Source: Heracleum sosnowskyi
Lineage: Eukaryota > Streptophyta > Magnoliopsida > Apiales > Apiaceae
Reading direction: 5' to 3'
Assembly: GCA_030848705.1 (NCBI GenBank)
Contig: CM061243.1
Span: 5,614,001 to 5,678,000 of the forward strand
DNA length: 64,000 nt
Made by a program: the position numbers and the translations under genes. Below are positions 12,139 to 23,223 of the stretch, one piece after another (positions within the stretch are counted from its first letter, which is position 1; each line of letters begins with the position of its first letter). The notes below the pieces were generated by a model. The model was given only the letters and a program-made list of their open reading frames with translations, searched no databases and had not been told where the DNA came from.

Positions 12139-12470
12139 ATTATATCGATTAAATGTAGTGCTACAACAAGTTGTGAAGAGTTCGGTGATTATTTTTATAC
12201 ATGTGATATTCATGCATTACCCTTTTTCCATGTATGTTACATAAATATGGATACATTATAACATGTAAATGACCTCCATAATCTTTCCAGCTTCTGTCTT
12301 CTGTCTTTCACTCTCTGCTTCTTATTCCTCAAATATTCATTTATCTGATACAAATCATCAAATAGACTAACACAAATCACTGTATTCAGGAAGCTTCCAC
12401 GAAATGCCAACACCAAAAGATGGTTCTGGAACTAGACCAATGTAAGCACCAGATTCAAGATGCTGTTTGT
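11050..12470 (+). pseudogene. captured exon-like pieces in Helitron (group 2)
   Basis: Open stretches occur at about 11053-11180 (GEITYKIRYLEKFSISKVVA...), 11200-11375 (a basic patch EKQKRKRSYIVSMRALLSG, then a Pro-rich end), 11758-11838 (VNEQLKKVEDAAGRKLQNEK, coiled-coil-like) and 12391-12470 (also Gln/Lys-rich, coiled-coil-like, closed by a TAG). They are separated by AT-rich intron-like DNA. They could come from one gene with a coiled-coil region or from several; I cannot name it. Confidence 0.3.
12095..12139. repeat. (TA)n/(TG)n microsatellite
   Basis: A pure TA run passes into a TG run within the Helitron. The short ORF overlapping it is a by-product of the repeat. Confidence 0.9.
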
Positions 12471-13685
12471 CGGTAGATTTTGAATGAAGAATTACGATAT
12501 TTGAATTAATGAATAAAAGGGAGAAACTAATGATCACATCTTTGCTTCATACAAGCAGGTACCTATTGTTTACAAATATCTTTCGAAATTGATTTAATAT
12601 CTGTTATGTCACATGGAATATGTACACATAATTTAGATGCGTAGTTATGTTTAGGTTAACTGAATTGTGAAATGTGATTACTACACCAATTATATAGTTA
12701 TTAATGTACAATTATTCATGGATGTACTGATTTTGTTTATCAGCCCTATCACATAAATTAATCCAAGTATGTAAGATAATCCACCATCCATTATTTGTCT
12801 GAAAAGATAGGGTGGCGGGGCCATTTTTATACAAGCTTAGGACAAGGCAAATCCTTAGTTTATTAGTGTTTTACATATACTAGCCTAATTGAATTAGCAC
12901 ATCCGTATAAACTATTGTCGTTTTTAACTTCGTGTTGTTTGTTGAGTTATATTGGTGAATTTTTTTTCTTAAGTTGTATGCAAGCTAATAGTATTGCTTT
13001 TTAAAATCCATCATTCCTTTTGGGAGTTAAATAATTTATTGTGGATGCACTGCATTTCTGGCATTTGACAGTTTGGAAGAATATAAACCTTTTGGCTTCC
13101 ATGGCCTATTTTCATGCCAAGGTACTCTAATTGATCAGTTTCTTGACTTGGATGCTTGGCCAAGATGTCAACTTTATATTGATGATTTTTTTCCCAGTGT
13201 ACGTGGTATAAAAATTTCAGTGCACATGGTATCCTCAATAGAACTTATAGTTAGTATGTAGGACAACCTTGTCTAGGTGCATCTGAACAATGTCACATAC
13301 CTACTTTTTCGGCTACAGCTGACTTTAGACCATATCATGTCAATCCGTATAGTTGGCCACTTATGGTAGGAAATTCTGTTGGAATGGATATTAAGAGGCC
13401 CTGGAATGGAATTAAAAATGCAAAGTTGATTACGTTTTAAGGCAAAAAGCCTACAACTGGAAATGACCATCGTGCTTACAAAGATAACCTCCTTCTAACT
13501 CCACTTGATTTTCAATGCACTCTTAAGGGATGTTTTAATTTACTCATCAAAGTCTTATAATGACTATTTTCTTGACGTTGGGGGTTCTTTATGGTTTTTT
13601 GGTACTTAAAAATTGTGTTAAAGTTTATCTAATGATTAGCTTTCTGAGTGATTTTTGCACGAGTAATTTGGGGTGTAGTTGAAAG

Positions 13686-15296
13686 TGTTTGTCCTAAATC
13701 CAATTATGAATGATGAGTTAGGAAGAACTTTCTTGTATTCTTATTTGATTTCATTAACGTTAATAAAAGACTTGTTTTGTTTTTATTACGGGTTTTATCT
13801 ATTTAAAGTGTTTTAAATAAGATGTTCCATAGTTTAGAGTAAAGCTTCTAGAATTATAATGAGATTATAATAGTGAGATCTAGAAGATGATAACTCTAGA
13901 CTTAAACAGTTCCTGATCATAGGATAACTAATCGGAAGTTGGTGAATCCGCAAAGATTGGTACATACTATGCTTGCTCCCGTCAGGAGGATGTCTGTTCT
14001 CATAGGCATTTGTGTGGTGACACTATAGCTAGTATGTAGGTTCTTGTTAGGGAATAAGTTCACTGAACATGACTCGATAAGTTGAACATCTAATGGAGTT
14101 TACTCACGTGTCAATAGTTATTCACTGAGTGATAGTTGTACAAGTGTCCTTAGACTTGAGATCGTTAGAGTTATCTTGTATATAATGAACTATGCTTTGG
14201 ATTAGTCCTTAGTCTCAAGGACATCCATTAGGTCTATTCTGGGCACAGGGATTTGTGTATGGAGATAGTTAACGTCAATAGAGGATCTACCCCTTCCAGT
14301 ATAGGAAGAGAATATCCTATGTTATTCTTAGTATGTGAGTTCTGGAATCTCTGGCCAGAGTGTATGAAATTAGAAAGGAGTTTCTAATTTGCATTAATAT
14401 GAACTTAGCATTATGAATAAGAAATCGTATGATTAAATTTGATAAGGCCTGACACGAGATCCATGCCTTATATTTAATCAGGATATTGTAGGGTAGAAGG
14501 AATTGATTGTACTGAAACTAATCACTGACAGGTTCTTGGTATTCTAAGCAGTGAATTCATATTATCCGGATAGTCGCGATATGTTGAGAAGCATCACTCA
14601 CGATGTAGAATAAATATAATTAATCAGTTAATTATATTTAATGAATTATTAGAATTCATATAAATAATAAATAAAAGTTTATTATTATTTATTTCTACTA
14701 CCGGCTTAATATTGAACCTACAGGGTCACACCATAAAAGAATATTTTCTTTGATGAAAAGATTTAAATTATGAGAGAGGAAGAATTATTTTCTAAATAGT
14801 TTAGAAAAAGAAATAATGATTAAAATAGTTTTAATCATTATTAAAGCATTTTAGAAATGTGTGGTTAATATATATAGATATATTATTAAAAACCCTAAAA
14901 GAGCCATATAAATAGAATGAGATAGTCATTCTAAGGCTCATCTTATTTTTGTGAAAAAACCTAGAAAAAGGAGCTAGCCTCCATCTCTCTCTCTCTCTTT
15001 TTCTCTCTAAAAAGTGTTAGAGTTTTTTGAAGAATTCATCGAAGAAAAATTCTTGGTGGATACCGATAGAGTGCATCACACTCTGAGGAGCAACTGCTTG
15101 CAACCATCGTTTTTAAAGCTTCGATTCTCAAGGTATGGTTACGATTCCCTTCGCTCTAGATTTTATATATTTTTCTATATGTGCGATACATGGTTTTTAC
15201 GGAATAAATGTTAGATCACGCTTCCGCTCATCCGTAAATTCCTTCAGTAGTGGTGTCTTATGTCCTAATCATTTGTTGAGGGCAAGATGGGGGATT
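13686..15296 (+). mobile_element. LTR retroelement remnant nested in Helitron
   Basis: From TGTTTGTCCTAAATCC (13686) to CTTCCGCTCATCCGTAAATTCCTTCA (ending 15246) the sequence has the look of a 1.56-kb Ty1/copia-type LTR, with a CT-rich leader near 14980-15010 and a coherent low-copy sequence. It is followed by TGGTGTCTTATG (15250-15261), which could be a decayed TGGTATCAGAGC primer-binding site. A purine tract, AAGATGGGGGA, then precedes TGTTT near 15297, as a polypurine tract and 3' LTR start would. This would be a deletion derivative lacking its coding region. No target duplication was found, so the borders are approximate. Confidence 0.4.
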
Positions 15297-15299
15297 GTT

Positions 15300-17520
15300 T
15301 ATACTTTCCCTACTATTTAATATGTCTATCTAAATGGCCTTATTTATAATTTTAGGTTAGACACAAGATCCAGCTACATTGCCGATAATTTTATTACATG
15401 TGATGATGATACTTAAAAGGATTTGCTACCATAAACGGGATGGAAATATACACAAATTAAGCACTCTGGACTATACATTAAGCTTCTCACTTCTCCTGGC
15501 AATCATGATGGCTCAAGGAAACGTATGGTGAGTCTACACTATGGAAATAGTGGTTCAGGTTTACATTCTGACCATAGGTTTACATTCTGACCATAAAATT
15601 GATATTAGTTCTAAGCCACATGAATCCATTAGGTTGTGCTCGGACAAGTTTCTCTCAACAAAATGTTAATCTAATAAATTAAAATAACATGAGTACACTT
15701 CTCTTATATAAGTAAAATTTAATCTGCACATGATCTATTTATATGCATATAATCATTAAATTAGCTTCGGATCCTGGTATGTGACATGTAGTGCTGGTGG
15801 ACATCACGTGGTTGGAATAGAACACGTTGACTATGTCCCATGGTCATTTTTTGTATAATTCTCTGGTTAAATTGTTTCTATCCTATTTTTAAATAAACTA
15901 CATTTTCTTCATCTAGCTTAAAAATAGTTTTCAAAAGCTTGAAAATATTTTCTTGTACTTGAGTTTAATAACAAACTATTTTTTTTTGTAACAGTGTGGC
16001 GCTTAAGTCACTTGAAAACTGGCCAGGTCAGTCGAGTCCGGTCATTTGCTCTCGCGGATAGCAACTATGCATTGCAATTATACATTCGAGGTAAATTCTT
16101 TGTACACTCTTGCATTTTCTATATAAATGTGTATAACAATTCAAGTGTAAACACGCGGTAAAAAATTTATTCTTAGATGTTCTAATGCTACAATTGATCT
16201 CTGCTTGGCACGCAATCCGTCTTTGTCAAAACAGCTGTTCGGTTATGCAATCCTGGGCTTTGCACTTATTGAAGCTATTGCGCGAGAACCTATATAGGAG
16301 TATATAGGATAAGCCTATAAATAAGCTTTACTTAAATAGAAAAGTTATATATTTGCACCAGTTGGTCATGTAAAATTTGGGTGTATAAATCTAAAATACA
16401 ACAATCACGGGAGTGAGTGTTAAATGAGAAGATAATACAAGAACTTCTAATTAGGTATTAAGTTTATTCTAATTGCTTGTAGATGTACTCATGCCAGTGG
16501 CATTTACATTTGAGAAGCTAACATTTGTGGGTGTCATTTAGTGCGAGCTGTGTTAAAATGTATTTGTGTGTTGTAAAGTAGCAGAATGACAGGTGTATTG
16601 ACTGCAAATGAGGTCATGTCAGTGTTTGAGAGAGAAAATTTCAATAAGAGTATAGAAAAATCTACCATAGGCTTAATTCTGAGAAACAATCAGTTTTGCA
16701 AGGCCAACTCATATATCCAAAAAAAACTAGGAACAAATTATATGACATGATTTTATACTGAGCTTAATGATTTGATTGGTCCTTCGTAACCAAATAGCAT
16801 GGTTCTCGGTCTAATCAAGGGAGTTGTAATGTTCCATATAAGCATTAAATTCATGCTTCAATTCTTTCTTGTGGAAGAACATTAGAAAAACTTGATCTAT
16901 GAGAGCACCAATCTTCTAATGTTGAATATGCACTAGATTTTTTGGACTAGCAAACTAAGACTTATAACAATATTTTGTTATTTACCGTTCTAATTCGAGC
17001 AAAAAAACCCCTTGCCTCGTTTAAGGCAGCTATTAGATTGTACATAGCATTGACACATTTTTAGATAACAAATCTAATTTTTCTTTTTAACAAGTTTACT
17101 TGGATTGAACTAAAATATTTCAGAGATAAATTTAAGTTTTTGTGACTATCAGTAGAGTTAACATTTTTACCTTCTTTTTCGGTGACTAAATAGTTGGAAG
17201 GCTTAAAGAAGAGGTGCTTCAAGCGAGTTTGATCTGAAAAACACATTGACGTATAATTGCATGTCCAACTTAAAGAGGGGTGAGCAATCTGTTGTTACCG
17301 TTCCTTCTGGCATCATCTATAGGTGTTATGCGTGTAATTAGACTGGTTGAAAGTGTTTTGAGGCCTTGGGATAGGATTTCACTTCTCTTTATTCTCCATG
17401 CAAGTTATAAAATTGAGATGTCATGATCATAAACATTGTTTTGAGCATGTTCTCTTTATTTTCAGTGCAACTGATAAAAAAAAGATTTCATGTTCACGAA
17501 ACTATAAACATTTATCTAGA
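15300..17520. other. Helitron interior without recognisable gene
   Basis: AT-rich DNA with a few short splice-like open pieces (for example about 15994-16090, after TTGTAACAG-like sequence). No family was recognised and no frame longer than about 65 codons is convincing. Confidence 0.5.
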
Positions 17521-17524
17521 GTAT

Positions 17525-17543
17525 GCCCGTGACTCGCACGGGC
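17525..17543 (+). other. Helitron 3' subterminal hairpin
   Basis: A perfect 7-bp stem, GCCCGTG/CACGGGC, with a 5-base loop lies just upstream of the CTAG terminus at 17551-17554. It is the termination signal expected of rolling-circle transposition. Confidence 0.8.
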
Positions 17544-17554
17544 TATAAAACTAG

Positions 17555-17890
17555 TTACATATTTCATGTGATGAGCATTCTCCATTAGTGATTACTGAGA
17601 GAGAGAGAAGACTTGTGTTTGTAAAAGAGAGAAAAGGGGCAATTGTGTTTGTAAGAGACCGAATTGTTTTTTAAGGCAGAGGCTAGGGCTTCTGGGTTTA
17701 AGGAACAAGACAAAACTTATTACACTAGTTTTGTAAATAATTTTATACTTTTATATTTTTAGTAATAGACAAACAACGACGTTGCCCCAAATAATTGAGG
17801 GGAAATTAGCTCAGATTTTACGAAACTTTTATTTCAACAAGATTACTCTTTTGTGGAGTTTAATATTGTTTTTTAATAGATTAGAATGTT
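17555..17890. other. spacer between Helitron and R repeat
   Basis: 336 bp with a GA-rich patch near 17578-17630. No coding or repeat feature was recognised. It is absent from unit 2, where the gag fragment joins R directly. Confidence 0.6.
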
Positions 17891-18265
17891 AAAATAAATA
17901 AAAGGACCACACAGTAAAGGATTTTTGAACATCAAGTTCCGACAAAATTTGAATAATTATGACTATCACAAACTAATTTGTTTATCGAGGATTCATTATT
18001 TACTGAAACCATAAAGAATCTAAGTAGAACAAAAACGGCTACTAAATCAAGCTAATCAGAGCCCGTATTAAATAAGAGTTCATAATTAAGGATGTAGCTT
18101 GACATCTGCATTTAATAAAACAGTGATTTATTGTAAATGATGGATATGATTTATGCATTGATATGCACATTACCATGGAGTTTCACACACTAGTGCTTAA
18201 ACTTAACCTGTGGTGTAAGAGTTTTACCTGTAATTGTAAATTTTGAATCCCAGCATTTTGAAAAA
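17891..18265. repeat. 375-bp repeat R, left copy
   Basis: It matches 22256-22630 at a constant offset of 4365 bp with only a few substitutions (for example TTTGTTTATCGAGG versus TTTTTTTATCGATG). It forms the end of unit 1 and abuts the start of unit 2. Confidence 0.9.
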
Positions 18266-19241
18266 AAATGCCGTTTTGTGCAACCGTTGTGAAAGTGTAC
18301 AGTCAGGTACACACATCCTTTACTTAAAAAAAAATTTAATTTCTTGTTTATTTATTTATGTGTTCTACTTTTGTAATAAAATCTCGATACACAAATATAT
18401 TTAGAACTAATGAAATATATTTATTTATTAAAATTATATATTTCTTGATAAATAAGTATTTTGATTAGTTAACGATAAATGAATATTTATTTAAACAATA
18501 ATATTTAACGATATTATTTATTTATTGAGCATTAATTTATCGAGATTCATGATGTGGTCCATAGTAAATGTATTATCATTCAGATATTTTTATCTAACTG
18601 TTATCAAACAATAATTTTCATTCAGTATTTTTTTCATTCAGATAAATTTTTCATTCAGCTTATTCAGATAATTTAATGACTTAGTCAGTCTTTTTAATTC
18701 AGATTTATCAAACAACCCCTCAGACAATTATTACTAAAACTTATACTTAAAGGTAAGGAATACCAAGTTGCAAGGTTTTACATGCATTCTGAATAGAACA
18801 AGAAAATTCAATATTAGCTATTTAAAATAAAACATTGTTTTCACAAAACATAATTTTAACTGTTATTTTCAAGAAAACGCTAGATTAAGTGTTGTTATGA
18901 GACTAAGAAACACTAATTTAAGTCGAGTTATGTACCGAAGACGCTACTTCAAGTGGTGTTTTTTAGTGAAAACGATATTTAAAGTGGTGTTTTACATCAA
19001 TTGTGTATGTGCAATAGCAAATGTGTTTTTACCGGTTGAGCAACAGAAGTTAATTTCACTTTGCCTGAAGTTTTCTGTATTCTTGCATCAGGATTATGGC
19101 CTGTTGATCTTCTAGAAATTTACCAGTATCAGTGGTAGGCTGCAACAAAGAAATGATTATAGTAGATTATCTGGAGGTTCATATCATGATGATAGAGTTA
19201 GACTTTATATTTACTGCCACGGTTCTCAATGATATACTTGT

Positions 19242-19613
19242 CTAAAGCTTGAAGAAGGTGGATTGCAGAATTACACTTAAATAGACCTCTCCTTCTAAAC
19301 AAGGGTTAGAATCAAGAACATTGGCCACCACCACAGCCTTCCGTTTCACATTTTCAGACTCCCTCTTGCAATCAGAGTCTCTCTTCAAACTTGCTCCTGC
19401 ACAACAATGAACACGTTTTCATATTTATGAAAATGAAAATCAAAGATTTTAGCATTCAAGTACCAAAATCACATCCAAAACTCCACCTTGTGAGTTCATT
19501 TGGTTGAACATTTGTTGACATGGTGTTCTTGCTAATTCATTTGAAGATGCAACCACCAAAGGTATACAAGTTCCAACCGCATTAAGTGCATTAGCAGCAA
19601 GTACAGCTTCCTT
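19242..19613 (-). pseudogene. two-exon gene fragment (unit 2), unrecognised
   Basis: This is the copy of 1799-2170, with the same two phase-compatible exons and splice borders and only scattered substitutions. It faces the plus-strand fragment starting at 19723. Function unknown. Confidence 0.5.
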
Positions 19614-19722
19614 CTACCTACCAATTCCTCCACAGCTTCCTCCTAGTTACCATTTCCTCTCTACCAGCCACCACATTCCCCGGATTCTTCCTACTCGATA
19701 CAGATACCAGAAATAGTTACAG

Positions 19723-21033
19723 ATCCTTGTTGAACCTGTAAAGAGTGCTCCAAAAAATGATGTACCAAATCCAGTTTTGGTTTTAAGCTCTAATATAGTT
19801 GCTCCTATTATCGAAAATTGTGCCTTGAGGGGTCCAGAAAGTGTCGTTCTATCCAAAAATTTGCATATGGACAGATCAGAGATTGCAGAACAGACTCCTG
19901 CTCCCCAGACTTCACCCTTGAAACTAGATTCTGTTGGTACTGCTGATGTTGATGTCAAAGTTGTTCCCTGGGTTAATGATAGTAGCTCCTTTAAGCATGA
20001 GCAGACAAGCTACAAAAAGATACAAAATATCCAAATGAAGAAACAATATCCAGAGAGTTTGATTTTGCTTGGATTGGAATAGCAAATTTCCATGAAAGTG
20101 TGGCAATTGAGGGTACTTCATTTTCCAAGACCGTTCCTAATCGTTTTAAGTCACCAATCAACTTTACCTGAAAATTTTAATAATGTACGTGAGGTCTCAG
20201 CAACCCAGAGGAAGAAAGGTACCAAGTCTGGTAAGGCTAAGAACAAACTCGAGAATCCTCTACCAGGTTCTAATTCACTATTACAGGTGTCCAAACAACG
20301 TGATTCTGACAAAGCTTTTTTTGAAAGTGGATACATAAAAGCTTCTCAAAGCGAGGTGGATTCTGGTTGTTTTCAGGCGGTGAAGGAGGACGTAGAACAA
20401 CTTCCAAAGCAGGACTCCTTAGTAATGAATCTCATGTTAAAGTAAATAACCACTGGAAGTCTCAGCCTCCTTGCAGGATTTCAAGAAATGCACAAGCTAA
20501 CAAGGTGGCTGATAGATCTCATGGATATGATGCTACTATCTGGGCTCCAGTGCGCTCCCACCATGGACTTAGGGTGCAGATGAAGCCGGCAGGAAATTAG
20601 AACAGCACTCTATTGCAGTGACAACAAAGAATGATAGTTTAGGTCGGAATAGTGTAAAAAGTAAAAGGGCAAGTGGCGAAAGAGCTAGCCCAACAGGGAA
20701 CCATCCAGTATCAGGTATCATCTTCTGCTGGTCAGACTACACCGAATGAGACTTCTGGCAGAAAAGAATCTAGTATCCAGGAGAGTTCTCATCCATCAGT
20801 ACCTGAAAATGAGGTGCGTGCTGTAGCGTCCAAAATTGGAGACAGTAGGCACAGTAAACATGCAAGAGCACATGGAGGATAGAAGCATCGTGGTTCAACA
20901 GAATCATCACATGGGTTCATCTTCGAATTCAAGCAAGAATATCCACAAATTTATGGACCAACAGGGGTCGATACCTGAACCTATTGTTTCTGATGCTTGG
21001 GACCCTTCTGTTGGTTGGAACATGCCCCATTGA
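19723..21033 (+). pseudogene. fragment of large nuclear-protein-like gene (unit 2), uninterrupted
   Basis: This is the version without the solo LTR. Open pieces lie at 19723-20082, 20092-20445, 20367-20600, 20673-20882 and 20836-21033, in shifting frames. The second and third overlap, so at least two frameshifts or lost introns are needed to read through. Conserved patches are as in unit 1 (ILVEPVKSAPKNDVPNP, ATIWAPVRS, AKELAQQGTIQ, SVGWNMPH). Resemblance to the C-terminal part of plant BAT2-domain / At3g50370-like proteins is recalled, not searched. It ends 9 bp before the retroelement LTR. Confidence 0.4.
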
Positions 21034-21041
21034 TATAGAAC

Positions 21042-21277
21042 TGTTATTTCTATTGTTAAAGTCAAAGCTGTAATTAGTCAAAATAGTCAAATAGTCAACA
21101 AGGAAGGTTTTGGCGCCAAAGTTAGTTAGAATTGGATAGGGTCTTATATAACAAACTTGTATTCATGTTTGGAGATATCAAGAAATATACAGAATTCTAA
21201 TCTCTCTCTACAATCTCTCTCTCTCTGGTTGTTTCAATTGTTTCAACTACAGTATTAAGGTCTAGTTTACTGTAACA
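21042..21277 (+). mobile_element. 5' LTR of truncated Ty3/gypsy element (unit 2)
   Basis: Copy of 7041-7280, starting TGTTAT and ending GTAACA, followed by the primer-binding site at 21279-21290. It is slightly shorter because its CT-rich tract is contracted. Confidence 0.7.
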
Positions 21278-21367
21278 ATGGTATTAGAACAATCATCTTG
21301 GGCACCGGTTCTAGCTTAGTGGAACGATAATTTGGCGCCGGTAACAAGAAAATCAACGGCGATAACA

Positions 21368-22114
21368 ATGGCGGCGACGCCGAATGATGACCATTGGAAG
21401 GTTCTGGAGAAAAAAATCGATGAACAACATCATCGATTAGAGGATTTGATGAAGATAATCATGAAAATGCAAAACCCTAATTCTGCTTCAACATCACAAA
21501 ATGCCCAAAATACAGGTACTAATTCCTACAGACCTCTAGGCTATACTCCTAAACTAGAATTCCCTAAATTTGATGGTTCTAGTTCGAGGAATTGGATTAA
21601 GAAATGTGAGAAGTATTTTGGATTGTGTAAAATTCTTGATGAGCAGAAAGTTGATTTAGATTCATTGTATATGGTTGATAAGGCTGAGGTTTGGGTTTCT
21701 GATTATTTGTCTGTGAGGAGAAATGTAGTTTGGAGTGATTTTATCATGGATTTGAATGCTAGGTTTAGGGATGAAGTGGAAGATAGTATAGTGGAACAGT
21801 TTAACAAATTGCATCAATCAGGTTCACTGGAGAACTATATTGATGAATTTGAGAGTGTGAAATCAGTGTTATTCCAGCAGAACCATAGATTGCATGTTCC
21901 TTATATGCTAGACAATTTTGTGGGAGGTCTTAAGCCAACCATTAAGCCTTTTGTGAAAGCTTTTAAGCCCACAACTATAACAGATGCTATTAGATATGCA
22001 AGAAGAGGTTTTAGTGGCAAATATTTTATCAACTTTTCATATTTTACTAATTTCTATTTCTGTAAGATTAGTCTTTTATATAATCATATATTTTTTTTAA
22101 AATTGGATTATTAA
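21368..22114 (+). pseudogene. truncated gag of Ty3/gypsy element (unit 2)
   Basis: The frame is open past the position where unit 1 has a TAG (here CAG, about 21798). It retains the Gag matrix/capsid-like blocks through VGGLKPTIKPFVKAFKPT. An 8-base deletion relative to unit 1 removes AAAGACTG near 21997 and shifts the frame, so the normal RLQEE end is lost and about 35 unrelated residues follow to the stop. There is no zinc knuckle and no pol. Non-functional. Confidence 0.7.
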
Positions 22115-22255
22115 AAAAAAAAATCAATGGACCGCAACACCATGTCTACTATGTCTACCACTTTGGAAGATACAAGGCAATAGGGTGTATTTTTTTTAAT
22201 GGTGTGTTGGAACTTGGAACCCTCTAAAAATTATTCACTCGGTACAAAAGTATTA

Positions 22256-22630
22256 AAAATAAATAAAAGGACCACACAGTAAAGGATTTTTGAACATCAA
22301 GTTCCGACAAAATTTGAATAATTATGACTATCACAAACTAATTTTTTTATCGATGATTCATTATTTACTGAAACCATAAAGAATCTAAGTAGAACAAAAA
22401 CGGCTACTAAATCAAGCTAATCAGAGCCCGTATTAAATAAGAGTTCATAATTAAGGATGTAGCTTGACATCTGCATTTAATAAAACAGTGATTTATTGTA
22501 AATGATGGATATGATTTATGCATTGATATGCACATTACCATGGAGTTTCACACACTAGTGCTTAAACTTAACCTGTGGTGTAAGAGTTTTACCTGTAATT
22601 GTAAATTTTGAATCCCAGCATTTTGAAAAA
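22256..22630. repeat. 375-bp repeat R, right copy
   Basis: Nearly identical to 17891-18265. Its last 15 bases, CAGCATTTTGAAAAA, also begin the segment that resembles the histone deacetylase 3' region (compare 27213-27230). Confidence 0.9.
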
Positions 22631-22960
22631 TGGAAGAACAAGAGTAATTTTGAAGACAATCTTATGCAAATGCAATTTTACACCTCCAACGAAAATTAGA
22701 AAAGGATTTAAAACATCACAAGTATTACTGTGGGCTACTACTACAAATACTAATGTCTCGAGATTTATAACTTCTTTGCAGGATGCAATTCAGATTTGAA
22801 GTTTCCGCGATGTGGATGCTCTTCAGATAGCATTTCCTCACAATTAGCTGCAACATCCCTGAATCCAAAGAAAACATGAAGAAAATTACAAGAGAACATG
22901 GCATCAAACCCCAGGCCTACCAAGCTAATGCAGCTAACAGCCTAACACCGGATATGGACA
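22616..22960 (-). pseudogene. degenerate copy of deacetylase 3' exon region
   Basis: This stretch aligns with about 27213-27750, the 3' region of the histone deacetylase gene, over shared blocks such as TTCTTTGCAGGATGCAATTC and GAACATGGCATCAAACC. On the minus strand, 22765-22858 corresponds to the exon at 27581-27674. Both are 94 bases long, begin after CAG and are open to TAA in the same frame, encoding an acidic-to-basic tail (DVAANCEEMLSEEH...). No other deacetylase exon is present, so this is a partial duplicate. It borders the tandem duplication. Confidence 0.6.
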
Positions 22961-23220
22961 GAAGTGCATCAAAAAGAGAAGGAAAACATTCCTCCTGAAA
23001 ACTATTTAGCGGTAGAAGATGGTTGTCCTGCATAGTGAATTACAAACTAGTACTATGTATTGCTTTGCATAAATGTGATCAATGAATTTGCAACTTCATT
23101 ATTAGTTCAGGTGCATCTTAACATTGGAGCATTACCTGGTGAAGTGTTATGTATGTGGAACTAATTTGCTGATGAAGGCTGAAAGAGTGAAAGTCACGTT
23201 AAATTTCTGCAATAAAGAAC
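22961..23220. other. intergenic, nothing recognised
   Basis: AT-rich sequence between the deacetylase-tail copy and the PPR fragment. No coding signal was seen. Confidence 0.5.
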
Positions 23221-23223
23221 ACA

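Larger units (their letters stand above)
8494..17554 (+). mobile_element. Helitron, 9061 bp, with captured exon-like pieces
   Basis: The 5' end reads TCTCTACTATCTCTTC after an A at 8493. The 3' end is CTAG (17551-17554) followed by T. A perfect hairpin GCCCGTG-ACTCG-CACGGGC lies at 17525-17543, 7 bases before the terminus. These are the canonical Helitron signatures: 5'-TC, 3'-CTRR, subterminal hairpin, A/T target and no target duplication. No Rep/helicase frame was seen, so it is non-autonomous. The interior holds short exon-like pieces with splice-like borders (9066-12480), an LTR remnant (about 13686-15246) and otherwise anonymous AT-rich DNA. Its left flank is the diverged repeat R' and its right flank a 336-bp spacer. 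Confidence 0.75.
816..18265. repeat. tandem duplication, unit 1 (interrupted)
   Basis: From TGCCGTTTTGTGCAACC at 816 this segment matches 18269 onward nearly base for base. The match runs through the gene fragments and the gag piece to about 8265, and again over 17891-18265. Two stretches are absent from unit 2: the solo LTR (3065-6500) and the block 8266-17890, which contains the Helitron. The unit ends with CAGCATTTTGAAAAA, directly followed by the start of unit 2, which is the expected head-to-tail junction of a tandem duplication. Confidence 0.8.
18269..22630. repeat. tandem duplication, unit 2
   Basis: This second copy of 816-18265 lacks the solo LTR and the R'/Helitron/spacer block. 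It contains the right part of the hAT-like element (to 18725), both gene fragments, the LTR/PBS/gag piece and R. Anonymous AT-rich DNA fills 18269-19240. Confidence 0.8.

Noticed and set aside
17891..22630. The two R copies as a 375-bp target-site duplication of a transposon
   Set aside because: No transposon makes such a long duplication; a tandem duplication with R at the end of each unit explains it.
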